Positions 7,692 to 15,967 of a stretch of DNA of 64,000 bases are shown here, piece by piece. The stretch spans positions 71,769-135,768 of the forward strand of contig UQZU01000001.1 of the NCBI GenBank assembly GCA_900545665.1. Reading direction: 5' to 3'. Every line of letters begins with the position of its first letter. Within the stretch, counting starts at the first letter, position 1. The stretch comes from an uncultured Collinsella sp. (lineage in GTDB: Bacteria > Actinomycetota > Coriobacteriia > Coriobacteriales > Coriobacteriaceae). The notes beneath the pieces were generated by a model, which did no database searches, had not been told where the DNA came from, and was given only the letters and a program-made list of their open reading frames with translations. A program made the position numbers and the translations under genes.

Positions 7692-8630
7692 CTACTCCTT
7701 CGAATCGTTTTGAACTTTGCTGGCGGTCAGCATCTGCTCGAACATCGAGGCCGACTGCGAAAAGTCGCTCGGCAGCACGACCGTCGAGGTTTTACCCGTG
7801 CGAGCGAACTCCGTCATCATCTCGGACCACTGCGTAAACATGAACAGTTGGTTGGCCTCGTCATTGCCGACACCCGTCTCTTGGATGATCTCGAGCGAAT
7901 CTTTGATACCCAGCGCGATGGCCTTGCGCTGGTTGGCGATGCCCTCGCCCGCCTTTTCCATTGCCTCGGCCTCGGCGGTCGCCTCGGTGACGCGCTTGAT
8001 GCGGTCGGCCTCAGCGAGCTCCTGTGCCGCAGCGCGCTTGCGCTGGGCAGCGTTGATGTCGTTCATGGAGTTCTCGACCTCGGTCGGCAGCGCGATTTTG
8101 GTGATGAGTGTCGACACGAGGGTGAAGCCGTAGGCAGCCATCTGCTCGGACACGGTGGCATTAACGTCCTTGGCGATGTCATCCTTCTTGGCAAAGACCT
8201 CATCGAGTGTGTAGACGGGAATCGAAGAGCGCAGAGCGTCGGTGATGAAGTCACGCATCTGGTCGACGGGCTCCTGCAGCATATAGTAGCTCTTGTAGAT
8301 GCCCGAATCTGCCGGGCCGGCGCCCATGTCATAGCTCACGTGGTACTGAGCAGAGACCTCAAGGCCGATGGTCACGTTGTCCTGGGTCTTAACGTCGATG
8401 CCAAAACCGTTTTTCATGGTGCGCAGACTCACCGTGGCGGCCTTGCGGTCGATCACGGGCACCTTCATGTGGAAGCCCGCGTTGACGATGCGGTTAAACT
8501 TGCCCAGACGCTCAATGATCACGGCATGCTGTTGTTCAACGACATAGCAGGCGTTAGGAAGCAGCAGCAACAGGATGATGATGGGAATCAAAAGGCTGGT
8601 AAGGGCGGCGATGATACCGGACAACAGCAT
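7692..8630 (-). CDS. SPFH/band-7 membrane protein (stomatin-like)
   Basis: An N-terminal membrane helix (about residues 3-25, Leu/Ile-rich) is followed by the SPFH domain. Its opening VEQQHAVIIERLGKFNRIV is typical of stomatin/YbbK proteins. A long Ala/Glu-rich coiled coil (AAAQELAEADRIKRVTEATA region) and an oligomerisation tail complete the protein. The start at 8630 is chosen because GAGGAGAG lies just before it. The family forms ring or cage assemblies at the membrane and often partners with an NfeD protein, which is not seen here. It is probably co-transcribed with rlmH. Confidence 0.88.
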   Translation of the reverse strand: MLLSGIIAALTSLLIPIIILLLLLPNACYVVEQQHAVIIERLGKFNRIVNAGFHMKVPVIDRKAATVSLRTMKNGFGIDVKTQDNVTIGLEVSAQYHVSYDMGAGPADSGIYKSYYMLQEPVDQMRDFITDALRSSIPVYTLDEVFAKKDDIAKDVNATVSEQMAAYGFTLVSTLITKIALPTEVENSMNDINAAQRKRAAAQELAEADRIKRVTEATAEAEAMEKAGEGIANQRKAIALGIKDSLEIIQETGVGNDEANQLFMFTQWSEMMTEFARTGKTSTVVLPSDFSQSASMFEQMLTASKVQNDSKE

Positions 8631-8701
8631 GGTCTCTCCTCTGATAGGCACACGTTGGCACTAGGATACCCGCACGAAGCAGCAACATGACATCAACAAG
8701 A

Positions 8702-8954
8702 GGCCCATAACAAAAAAGCTCCCATTGCTGGGAGCTCTTTCATTTAATGGTGCGGGCGAAAGGACGTCCGCGTATCCGCTTCGCGGATCCGCACCGGCTT
8801 CGGCCGCCTGCCGGCGTCCTCGCCAGCTCGCTAAAAACGCTCCGCGTTTTCTTTACGCTCGCTCCTTCACAGGTTCAAGTCCCTGTGATGGGCCCATAAC
8901 AAAAAAGCTCCCATTGCTGGGAGCTCTTTAATTTAATGGTGCGGGCGAAAGGAC
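8702..8954 (-). repeat. tRNA-tail repeat element at tRNA-Leu
   Basis: Bases 8702-8765 and 8891-8954 are 64-bp copies 189 bp apart with one difference seen. Each contains the terminator hairpin AGCTCCCA...TGGGAGCT and the last bases of tRNA-Leu with CCA. The spacer carries palindromes at GCGGATCCGC, CCGGC...GCCGG and AAACGCTCCGCGTTT. It ends with GGTTCAAGTCC, which matches the T-loop of tRNA-Leu but lies on the other strand. This explains the gap 8631-8936. I see no protein gene there. Confidence 0.75.
8900..8930 (-). terminator. Terminator of tRNA-Leu
   Basis: Reading leftward, AGAGCTCCCAGC-AA-TGGGAGCT is followed by six T. It is duplicated at 8711-8741. Confidence 0.7.
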
Positions 8955-9023
8955 TTGAACCTTCATGGGGTTGCCCCCATACGGACCTGAACCGTACGCG
9001 TCTGCCAATTCCGCCACGCCCGC
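8937..9023 (-). tRNA. tRNA-Leu(CAG)
   Basis: This is a class II cloverleaf with perfect acceptor pairing GCGGGCG/CGCCCGC. The anticodon loop is TTCAGGT (anticodon CAG), the variable arm is TGGGGGCAACCCCA, the T-arm contains GGTTCAAGTCC, the discriminator is A and CCA is encoded. Confidence 0.95.
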
Positions 9024-9034
9024 GTGCAGGAATT

Positions 9035-9063
9035 AGAATAACGGAGCGCCACCACGAACGCAA
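9035..9063 (-). promoter_or_regulatory. Promoter of tRNA-Leu
   Basis: On the minus strand, TTGCGT and TATTCT are separated by 17 bases. The -35 box lies just past the end of tatD. Confidence 0.65.
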
Positions 9064-9066
9064 GAA

Positions 9067-9984
9067 CTATTTTTGAAAAAGTTTGCAGGCATTCTCCCAA
9101 GCGGCTTGCGCGATTGCCTCAGCATCCTCGCCGGTACGATCGACACGGTCGTTGACCAGCGTGTTTGCCGTAATGGAGATCATTGCGGGCTCGCATTCAA
9201 GACCGCGGATGGGCTCCGGAGCCATATACGGGCAATCCGTCTCGAACAAAATTCGATCGAGTGGGGTTGCCGCAAATGCCTCGCGCACATCGTCGTTGCG
9301 CTTAAAGGTGGCCGCACCGCCATAGGCGATATAGCAGCCCAAATCCACAAAGCGCTCCATCGTGGCGCGGTCCTCGCCAAAACAGTGCAGCACACAACCA
9401 GCCTGGGGCACACCCACCTCGCGCAGTACGTTGTACGCATCAACGTGCGAGGTGCGCTCCCCATCCGAGTCCTCGTGACGCAGGTGCAGCTCCACCGGCA
9501 CATTGCGGCGCACGGCAAGCTCGAGCTGGCGCGCCATGCAATCAATCTGCACGTTATGGGGTGCCGGCGCGATATCGTCGTCATAGTCCATGTGATAGTC
9601 CAGGCCGATTTCGCCAATACCGGCGCATAAGGGGTCATCAAGTGCGGCAACGACCTGTGCATGAACGTCGTCGGTATAGTCCGGCGCGCCATACGGATGC
9701 ACGCCGGCAAGATACTTGATCTGCGGGATATCCTGCATCGGAAGAATCTCGCGCACCAGCCAGTCGCTATAGTCCGCCACGCTGCGCTTGTCGGCAATGG
9801 GGTCGAACATCGTCACCAACAGGTCGACGCCCGCGGCCTTGGCACGCAGGAGCGTCTCGGGCACATCCTTGCCCCAAAACGAAAGCAGATGTGCATGCGT
9901 GTCGGCAAGCGGCGCCAAGGGCACGGGACAAGCAACCGTCTTCTTTTTCTTGGTAAACGTCACGCGTTCGGCATTAGGCATCAT
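9067..9984 (-). CDS. tatD: TatD-family metal-dependent hydrolase
   Basis: This is a TIM-barrel metal hydrolase; the family includes 3'-5' DNA exonucleases. The metal ligands are visible: DTHAHL near the N-terminus, a Glu in GEIGLDYH, His in VELHLRHEDSD and VLHCFGEDRAT, and the late Asp in FETDCPYMAPEP. The insertion between GEIGLDYH and VELHLR is longer than in E. coli TatD. The start overlaps the last 11 bases of rsmA, so the two genes are translationally coupled. The substrate in this organism is not known. Confidence 0.87.
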   Translation of the reverse strand: MMPNAERVTFTKKKKTVACPVPLAPLADTHAHLLSFWGKDVPETLLRAKAAGVDLLVTMFDPIADKRSVADYSDWLVREILPMQDIPQIKYLAGVHPYGAPDYTDDVHAQVVAALDDPLCAGIGEIGLDYHMDYDDDIAPAPHNVQIDCMARQLELAVRRNVPVELHLRHEDSDGERTSHVDAYNVLREVGVPQAGCVLHCFGEDRATMERFVDLGCYIAYGGAATFKRNDDVREAFAATPLDRILFETDCPYMAPEPIRGLECEPAMISITANTLVNDRVDRTGEDAEAIAQAAWENACKLFQK

Positions 9985-10834
9985 GGATTAGCTCCCGGGC
10001 CAGACGGACAAAGTCGGCAACATCGAGCGTCTCGGCGCGCGTGGTGGGTGCGATACCGCAAACCTCAAAAGCGGCATCGAGCACGTCCTTGGCAAAACCG
10101 TTGGCGCTCATGGAATTGCGGATGGTCTTGCGACGCTGAGCAAATGCAGCATCAATCACGCGGGCCACAAATTCGCGATCGAGTCCTTCGGGTACCACGC
10201 CGTCAACACGGTCGATACGCACGACGGCCGAGTCCACGTGCGGCGCCGGCATAAAGCAACGCGGCGGCACCTCAAAGCGACCCGTCACCTGCGCATACAG
10301 GCCGAGCTTTGCCGTATAGCCGCCATAGGTCTTGTTGCCCGGCACTGCGGCAATGCGATCGGCAACCTCCTTTTGCACCATGACGACGGCGCGCTTGAGC
10401 GCGGGCATCGTCTGGAAGAACTGCAGGATGATTGTCGCCGCCACGTTATAGGGCAAGTTCGCGACAAATACCGTGGGCTCGCCGCCGGCGGCCTGCTCAA
10501 TCTGCTCCGGGCCCACCTTAAGCGCGTCGCCCATGATAAAGCGGAAGTTGGCGTAGTCGGCGGCGTGAGCATCGAGCACCGGCTCGAGCTCGGGATCTGC
10601 CTCAATCGACGTAACGCACGCCGCCTCCTGCAGCAGGGCCAACGTCAGCGTGCCGCAACCCGGGCCGACCTCGAGCACGCGCTCATCGCCCGCAAGCTCA
10701 GCGAGCTCACAGATACGTTCGATCACATGGTTGTCGATCAGGAAGTTCTGGCCCAGGCGATGCTTGGTCGCAAGGCCAAACTCCTCTAGCAGCTCCCTAG
10801 TTGCCGTGGGGTTTGCCAAAGGCGAAGTTGTCAT
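9974..10834 (-). CDS. rsmA: 16S rRNA dimethyladenosine transferase (KsgA)
   Basis: This enzyme dimethylates the two adjacent adenines in the 3' hairpin of 16S rRNA during 30S assembly. The SAM site shows LGQNFLID and VLEVGPGCGTLT. The catalytic NLPYNVAA (NLPY motif) is intact and the C-terminal domain ends with the expected helices. At 286 aa it has the usual length. GGAGG precedes the start. It lies downstream of metG and its terminator and upstream of tatD, a common arrangement. Confidence 0.95.
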   Translation of the reverse strand: MTTSPLANPTATRELLEEFGLATKHRLGQNFLIDNHVIERICELAELAGDERVLEVGPGCGTLTLALLQEAACVTSIEADPELEPVLDAHAADYANFRFIMGDALKVGPEQIEQAAGGEPTVFVANLPYNVAATIILQFFQTMPALKRAVVMVQKEVADRIAAVPGNKTYGGYTAKLGLYAQVTGRFEVPPRCFMPAPHVDSAVVRIDRVDGVVPEGLDREFVARVIDAAFAQRRKTIRNSMSANGFAKDVLDAAFEVCGIAPTTRAETLDVADFVRLARELIHDA

Positions 10835-10864
10835 GGTTGCCTCCTTAACATGGTGGCTGCATCG

Positions 10865-10902
10865 TAAAGCAAAAGGGCATGGACCGTTGCGGCCATGCCC
10901 TT
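10865..10902 (-). terminator. Terminator of metG
   Basis: Reading leftward, AAGGGCATGG and CCATGCCCTT form a 10-bp stem followed by TTTGCTTT, 40 bases past the metG stop. Confidence 0.78.
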
Positions 10903-10941
10903 ACAGCTAAACAGCAAATTGCCGATATGGCGCGCAGCGGC

Positions 10942-12543
10942 TTAGCCCAGACGCGGGAACAGCGGCTCGCCCTTCTCGACGGGCTGACCACCGGCAAGCA
11001 GGCCCCAAGCGCAAATGCCCTTGAGGTCGTCGCTCGCGGCCTCGTCCTCGCAGGACAGGCGGCGCAGGGCCTCGGCAGAAGTCTGGGGCATGAGCGGCAT
11101 CAGCAGGTGAGCGGCAATGCGGATGGCCTCGAGCAGGTTGTAGATCACAAACGCCAGCTCGTCAGCCTTGGCCTCGTCCTTGGCAAGCGCCCAGGGCTCG
11201 GAGTCCTCGATGTAGTGGTTGGCGGCATGGATGAGCTCCATGACCTCGTCCTTAGCTCCACCATAATCGAGCACGTCCATCTTGGCCATGTAGCGCTCGA
11301 CCAGACCATCGGCGATCTTTGCCAGCGGGTTGTCGAACGCATCGAACGATGCGGGCTTGGCGGGCGCGCAACCATCAAAGTACTTGCCGCTCATGTTGAG
11401 CGAACGCGAGATAAGGTTGCCCCAGCTGTTGGCCAGGTCGGCGTTGTAGACCTGCTCCATGCGATCGAAGCTGATGGCACCGTCGGTGCCGGGGACGACG
11501 TCGGTCATAAAGTAGTAGCGATAGCCCTCGACGCCCAACATGTCGATAACGTCCTGCGGAGCGATGGCGTTGCCGCGGCTCTTGGACATCTTCTCGGCCT
11601 TGCCGGTCTCGGCATTGCGCACGGTCAGGAAGCCGTGGGCAAAGACGTGCTCGGGCAGGGCCTCGCCGATGGCCATGAGCATGGCGGGCCAAATGACGCA
11701 GTGGAAGCGGATGATGTCCTTGCCCACGATGTGGAACTGCGCGGGCCAGCGATAGGCCAGCTCGGCACGCGCCTCGTCGGTGTCGACACCGTAGCCGACG
11801 GCCGTCATATAGTTGAGCAGCGCATCGAACCACACGTAGGTCACGTGACCCTCGTCAAACGGGACCTGAATGCCCCAGTCAAAGCTCGTACGGCTCACGG
11901 AAAGGTCATTAAGGCCGCCCTCGACAAAGCTACGTACCTCGTTCATGCGGAACGCAGGCTCGACAAAGTCGGGGTGCTCGTCGTAAAGCTTGAGCAGCTT
12001 GTCCTGGAAAGCGGAAAGCTTAAAGAAGTAGGACTCCTCCTGCACGCGCTCAAGCGGACGGTGGCAGTCGGGGCACAGGTGCTGGCCGACGCTGCCGTAC
12101 TCCTCGTCGCCCTTCTGGACCTGCGTATCGGTGAAGTAGGTCTCGTCAGGCACGCAATACCAACCGTCGTAGCTGCCCTTATACAGGTAGCCGGACTCCT
12201 TCATGCGCTCCCACAGGTACTGCACGGCATGATGCTGGCGCGGCTCGGTGGTGCGGATGAAGTCGTCGTTGGAGATCTCGAGCTTGCTCCAAAGCTCCTT
12301 GAAGTGCGGAGCCTGGCTGTCGGTCCACTCCTGCGGCGTCATGTTGTGCTTGGCTGCGGCCTCGGCGACCTTCTCGCCGTGCTCGTCCATGCCGGTCAGG
12401 AACTTGACGTTATAGCCGGCGGAGCGACGATAACGGGCCTGAACGTCGGCGATGATGGTGGAATAAGCCGTGCCCAGGTGCGGATCGGCGTTGACGTAGT
12501 AGATGGGCGTCGTGATAAAGAACGAAGGCTTACTTTGATCCAT
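10942..12543 (-). CDS. metG: Methionyl-tRNA synthetase
   Basis: This class I synthetase charges both initiator and elongator tRNA-Met. The HIGH-type motif is PHLGTAY near residue 20. The connective domain contains the knuckle CPDCHRPLERV. The KMSKS loop appears as EKMSKSRGN near residue 320, and an anticodon-binding helical domain follows. The C-terminal EMAP/Trbp111-like dimerisation domain found in some bacteria is absent, as the protein stops at 533 aa. It has its own terminator. rsmI lies immediately upstream. Confidence 0.95.
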   Translation of the reverse strand: MDQSKPSFFITTPIYYVNADPHLGTAYSTIIADVQARYRRSAGYNVKFLTGMDEHGEKVAEAAAKHNMTPQEWTDSQAPHFKELWSKLEISNDDFIRTTEPRQHHAVQYLWERMKESGYLYKGSYDGWYCVPDETYFTDTQVQKGDEEYGSVGQHLCPDCHRPLERVQEESYFFKLSAFQDKLLKLYDEHPDFVEPAFRMNEVRSFVEGGLNDLSVSRTSFDWGIQVPFDEGHVTYVWFDALLNYMTAVGYGVDTDEARAELAYRWPAQFHIVGKDIIRFHCVIWPAMLMAIGEALPEHVFAHGFLTVRNAETGKAEKMSKSRGNAIAPQDVIDMLGVEGYRYYFMTDVVPGTDGAISFDRMEQVYNADLANSWGNLISRSLNMSGKYFDGCAPAKPASFDAFDNPLAKIADGLVERYMAKMDVLDYGGAKDEVMELIHAANHYIEDSEPWALAKDEAKADELAFVIYNLLEAIRIAAHLLMPLMPQTSAEALRRLSCEDEAASDDLKGICAWGLLAGGQPVEKGEPLFPRLG

Positions 12544-12612
12544 GGGGTTTGTCCTCCAGAAAAACGTTGCATACAGGGGATGATTCTAGCGCAAGGGCTG
12601 GATATCCTCCAT

Positions 12613-13491
12613 CTATTGCATATCGAGCACCATGGCATAGACATCGCGCTTACGGCGCGAGTACTTCTGCGACAGGCGCTTGGCCACCGCAGAGGCGGGC
12701 TCTCCCTCCTCGAGCGCGGCGCGGATATCCTCGCGCAGAGCCTCGTCGGAATCCGCTGCCGCGGCGCCAACCGGCACGATACCGGCCTCCTCATCTTCGC
12801 TCGGCGGCGCGATGACCAGCGCAATCTCGCCCTTTACCTCGCCGCGAGCACGCAGCTCCTCGGCGAGCTGGGCGGCGGGCCCGCGCAAGACCTCCTCGTG
12901 CAGCTTGGTGAGTTCGCGGCAGACGGCAACCTCACGTTGGGGAAAGACCTCCGCCACGGCCTCGAGCGTCGCCACGATGCGATGTGGAGACTCGTAGAAG
13001 ATGAGTGCGCCGGGCACCACGGCAAGACGCTGCAGTCGGCGCACGCGGTCGCCGTGCTTGCGACCCAAAAAGCCTTCGAAGAAGAAATGCTCGCAGGGAA
13101 TGCCGGACGAAACGAGCGCCGTGACGCAAGCAGAAGGCCCGGGAATAACTTCGACGGGCACATCGGCCTCACGTGCCGCCTCGACCAGCGCCTGGCCGGG
13201 ATCGGACACGCTCGGCATGCCGGCGTCCGAGGCAAAGGCGAGGGTCTCCCCCGCCAGCAGGCGGTCGACCAGGCCGGCGGCGCGGCTGGCGATCACATTC
13301 TCGTCGCAACGGACAAGCGGCTTGGAAATGCCCAGGTGCATCAGCAGCTTTGACGTCACACGCGTGTCTTCGCAGCAGATGACATCGGCAGCGGCAAAGG
13401 CTTCGCCAACGCGCGGGGACAGGTCGCCCAGGTTGCCGATGGGCGTGCCGACCACATAGAGTTTGCCCGTATGGGCGCTGTTTTGCGTCAT
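12613..13491 (-). CDS. rsmI: 16S rRNA (cytidine1402-2'-O)-methyltransferase
   Basis: This tetrapyrrole-methylase-fold enzyme methylates the ribose of C1402 in the ribosomal P site. The signature opening LYVVGTPIGNLGDLSPR, the SAM loop region ASDAGMPSVSDPG and FYESPHR are all present. The C-terminal extension with a Lys/Arg-rich end (KRLSQKYSRRKRDVY) fits RNA binding. The ATG at 13491 follows the stop of the GH5-like gene by only six bases, so both may share a transcript. Confidence 0.94.
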   Translation of the reverse strand: MTQNSAHTGKLYVVGTPIGNLGDLSPRVGEAFAAADVICCEDTRVTSKLLMHLGISKPLVRCDENVIASRAAGLVDRLLAGETLAFASDAGMPSVSDPGQALVEAAREADVPVEVIPGPSACVTALVSSGIPCEHFFFEGFLGRKHGDRVRRLQRLAVVPGALIFYESPHRIVATLEAVAEVFPQREVAVCRELTKLHEEVLRGPAAQLAEELRARGEVKGEIALVIAPPSEDEEAGIVPVGAAAADSDEALREDIRAALEEGEPASAVAKRLSQKYSRRKRDVYAMVLDMQ

Positions 13492-13497
13492 ATCAAC

Positions 13498-14559
13498 CTA
13501 TTCAATCATGCCGCGCTCGAGCGTGCCGAGCGCCGCGCGGGCGTCCCATGCTGCAATGCGCTTCTCGGTCTTCCACGTTTGGAAGAACCAACCGGCAGCC
13601 GGCGCAAACGAAGCCAGCTGATTGGCGATAAACACGCGTTCGTAGGCATTGCGGCCCTCGGGCGTAACCGACGAGTTGGCAAAGATCGCCGCGCCCGACC
13701 ATTCGCCCACCAGCACGGGGAACCCAGTTGAAATCGCTTCTTTAAGCTCGCGCTTGTTACGCGAAATCGCCGTCGTCAGCCCGCGGGGGCTCGTGATGTC
13801 GAGCGCATGCTCGTCGCGGTAATGGTACAGGTGAAGGTCCATGTAGACGTTCTTGTACTTGGCGCCGCGCATAAAATGCTTCCACTCGCTGGGATGCCCC
13901 GACGACGAGAAAACGACGATCTTATCCTCGGGCATATACGAACGGACGAGCTCGTAAGCATCGCGATAGAAATTGCGCAGGTAGTGAGCAGGAATGCCAT
14001 CCGTCATGGTGAAGAGGCTCTTGCGGACACTCATCTGCGGCGTATCCAGCAGCTCAATACCCAGCAGGCTCTCGGCCTCGCCGTAGCGATCGGCCAAGCG
14101 CTCGAGCACGTCGAGTGCGATATGACGACCGTTGGTGGACGAATGCCACTCGGCAACAGCCTCTGGCGTGGCGGGCGAATCGTTGGAATCGCCCTGGCCA
14201 CCGGGCACAGTCGCCAGGTCAAGCAGCACGCGAATGTTGTACTTGGCAGCCCACTCAATCGCGCGGTCGATGTAATCGACAACCGAGATGTAGGAGGCAT
14301 CGGACTCCTGTGAGCCAAAGGCATACCAAGGCACCGGCAGGCGCACGGCGTTGAGGCCGATCTGCGCCATGCGACGGAAATCGTCCTCGCTCACAAACGT
14401 CTCGTAATGACGGCGCATGCGCTCGTTATAGGCGGCGGTGCCCATGGCCTCCTGCAGCTCGGCCGCGTTGGATGCACCGGTCGCCGCGTATAGCGACGGG
14501 GTCACCCAAGGCTCGGGAATAAACCAGCCAGAGAGATTAACGCCGAGTATCCTCTCCAT
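13498..14559 (-). CDS. GH5-like glycoside hydrolase homologue, catalytic residues altered
   Basis: The fold and order match GH5 exo-1,3-glucanase relatives: an N-terminal GVNLSGWFIPEPW, then NAVRLPVPWYA, and near the C-terminus VLVGEWSGA with the candidate nucleophile Glu. No signal peptide is visible, so it is probably cytoplasmic. Where active members have Asn-Glu-Pro with the acid/base Glu, this protein has LDTP (residues 171-174). Where they have DLHG, it has DLAT (114-117). It may be a pseudoenzyme. The start at 14559 is chosen for AAGGGGGC just before it. It is 353 aa and likely co-transcribed with rsmI. Confidence 0.75.
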   Translation of the reverse strand: MERILGVNLSGWFIPEPWVTPSLYAATGASNAAELQEAMGTAAYNERMRRHYETFVSEDDFRRMAQIGLNAVRLPVPWYAFGSQESDASYISVVDYIDRAIEWAAKYNIRVLLDLATVPGGQGDSNDSPATPEAVAEWHSSTNGRHIALDVLERLADRYGEAESLLGIELLDTPQMSVRKSLFTMTDGIPAHYLRNFYRDAYELVRSYMPEDKIVVFSSSGHPSEWKHFMRGAKYKNVYMDLHLYHYRDEHALDITSPRGLTTAISRNKRELKEAISTGFPVLVGEWSGAAIFANSSVTPEGRNAYERVFIANQLASFAPAAGWFFQTWKTEKRIAAWDARAALGTLERGMIE

Positions 14560-14748
14560 CACTGCCCCCTTCGGATCGTGCAGGCCGAGCCTGCATCGTA
14601 TTGCATAGGAAAAGTATCGTTTTGAGTATACCCGCGCGTGCGGACAGACGACCGAACGGTCTGTAAAGTGGCGCAAAAGCGGGAGGAATATCTGGGCGGG
14701 CCCGAGATGGCGCGCCGAGATGTACATATGCGCCGGAAGTAGGCGGCC

Positions 14749-14932
14749 GGAAAGCGCATCCCGTTCTGAGCGCGGGATCTGGGACGCAGTTTCCACCAAA
14801 GACCGCAAAAGGAAAGCACATCCCATTCTGACGCCGGATTCCGGGTCGCGCTTTCCCAAGCGGCCTCAAAGCGGAAAACGCATCCCACTCTGAAGCCAAA
14901 TTCCGGGACGCAATTTCCGCAGAGTCCTCGAT
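14749..14932. repeat. Three tandem 62-bp hairpin repeats
   Basis: Units start at 14749, 14811 and 14873. Each begins GGAAANNNCATCCC and later carries GGGNCGCNNTTTCC, so each unit can fold on itself with arms of about 14 bases. The middle (TCTGANNCC) is partly conserved. They lie between the GH5-like gene start and the tRNA-Phe element. No gene is visible from 14560 to 14930. Confidence 0.65.
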
Positions 14933-15161
14933 AAAAGAAAAGGACCCCTTTGCAGAGGTCCTAGTCAATTCAAGGTGGCGGGGAAGGGAATCGCGTCCGC
15001 GCGCTGCGCGGACGGACCGCTGCGGCGCTTACGCGCCTTGCGAGCTGCGCTGGCAAACGCTTACGCGTTTACTCAGCCCCGCGCCCTCACGGGGTTCGAT
15101 TCCATGTGGGGGCTGCATAAAAGAAAAGGACCCCTTTGCAGAGGTCCTAGTCAATTCAAGG

Positions 15162-15179
<18 letters not shown>
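14931..15179 (-). repeat. tRNA-tail repeat element at tRNA-Phe
   Basis: Bases 14931-14993 and 15117-15179 are 63-bp copies 186 bp apart with no difference seen. They comprise ATAAAAG, the terminator hairpin AGGACCCC...GAGGTCCT and the tRNA-Phe tail to GGGAATCG. The spacer holds GTCCGCGC...GCGCGGAC, a GCGGCGC...GCGCC pair and AAACGCTTACGCGTTT. It ends in GGGGTTCGATTCC, the T-arm of tRNA-Phe on the opposite strand. Confidence 0.75.
15122..15150 (-). terminator. Terminator of tRNA-Phe
   Basis: Reading leftward, AGGACCTCTGC-AAAG-GGGTCCTTTTC forms a hairpin with a short T-tract. It is duplicated at 14936-14964. Confidence 0.6.
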
Positions 15180-15234
<55 letters not shown>

Positions 15235-15266
15235 ATTTGAGGTGTGCCTTGTTTCAAGGCTTGATT

Positions 15267-15294
15267 AGTATAACCAAGGACGCGTTCCGGTCAA
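15267..15294 (-). promoter_or_regulatory. Promoter of tRNA-Phe
   Basis: On the minus strand, TTGACC and TATACT are separated by 16 bases. The short leader before the tRNA contains the small hairpin CCTTGTTTCAAGG (15247-15259). Confidence 0.7.
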
Positions 15295-15357
15295 CCGAGA
15301 ATTTTAAAAAAGTTTTTGAGCACAGCCTCGGTTCTATAAATCGGCACGTCAGAGGCA

Positions 15358-15645
15358 TCAGCCGGCAGCAAGAAGTTTTTCACTCAGAGCCGCACGGGCA
15401 AACTCACTTGGCGTCATCCCCTCGGCAGCCGCCCGTCGACGAATGGCCTCCTTCATTCCCAGAGGAATCTTGACCGACAGCGTTGCCGTCCCCTCACCTG
15501 AGAGCGGGGGCCGTCCATGCACGATCCCACCAACGGTGTGTTCGCCATCCGGAAACTCTCCGCGCTCGTACGACTCGCACCACGCGTCAATCATTTCATC
15601 CGTTACAACCTGACCATTAGCGGCCGTATACGTCTTGCCCATCAT
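15358..15645 (-). CDS. Antitoxin-like protein with ribbon-helix-helix-type C-terminus (95 aa)
   Basis: The C-terminal half (about residues 50-93) reads like a CopG/Arc-type DNA-binding domain: a short beta strand TATLSVKIPLG, then helices MKEAIRRRAAAEGM and TPSEFARAALSEKLL. The first half is acidic and could wrap a partner protein. The ATG overlaps the stop of the upstream gene as ATGA, which indicates translational coupling. Layout and size fit a type II toxin-antitoxin pair with the toxin first. If so, it binds its partner and represses the operon. Confidence 0.65.
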   Translation of the reverse strand: MMGKTYTAANGQVVTDEMIDAWCESYERGEFPDGEHTVGGIVHGRPPLSGEGTATLSVKIPLGMKEAIRRRAAAEGMTPSEFARAALSEKLLAAG

Positions 15646-15908
15646 CGACCCCTTTGCCGAGCCTGTTCAATCTCCTGCCAAAATTTCTTCTGGACTGGAG
15701 ACAGGGCATGAATAATGAGCCATCCACGAATTAGTTCGACCGCAACAAGTTCCACACTTCGACCATCTGGAAGCCATCCAATGGCAAGCCATCTCGGCGG
15801 CTCGTCCTCCGACTCGCGGCGAATGCACTCAGTAACCGCGAACCAGGCACCAAGCACCTGCTTTTCCGTCAAGTGTTTTTTGGCGTTCGGATGGATCTCA
15901 ACATCCAT
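15642..15908 (-). CDS. Possible type II toxin (88 aa)
   Basis: This small basic/amphipathic protein starts MDVEIHPNAKKHL. A strand pair WLAIGWLPDGRSVELVAVE and a C-terminal GWLIIHALSPVQKKFW follow. Size, strand order and coupling to a ribbon-helix-helix partner resemble RelE/BrnT-type mRNA interferases, but I cannot place it in a named family or point to catalytic residues. The gene lies between the DUF192 gene of the Tad locus and its putative antitoxin. Confidence 0.55.
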   Translation of the reverse strand: MDVEIHPNAKKHLTEKQVLGAWFAVTECIRRESEDEPPRWLAIGWLPDGRSVELVAVELIRGWLIIHALSPVQKKFWQEIEQARQRGR

Positions 15909-15967
15909 GCATCTTCTCCTCCATCTTACCCAATTTCGTATGACAAAAGTCCGCCGTCGTCAATCTC

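Noticed and set aside
10879..13353. 824-codon open frame on the plus strand
   Set aside because: It is wholly antisense to metG and rsmI, has no family features and follows from the codon bias of the high-GC genes beneath it.
14749..14932. CRISPR array
   Set aside because: Although the period is constant, the whole 62-base unit is repeated and there are no unique spacers.
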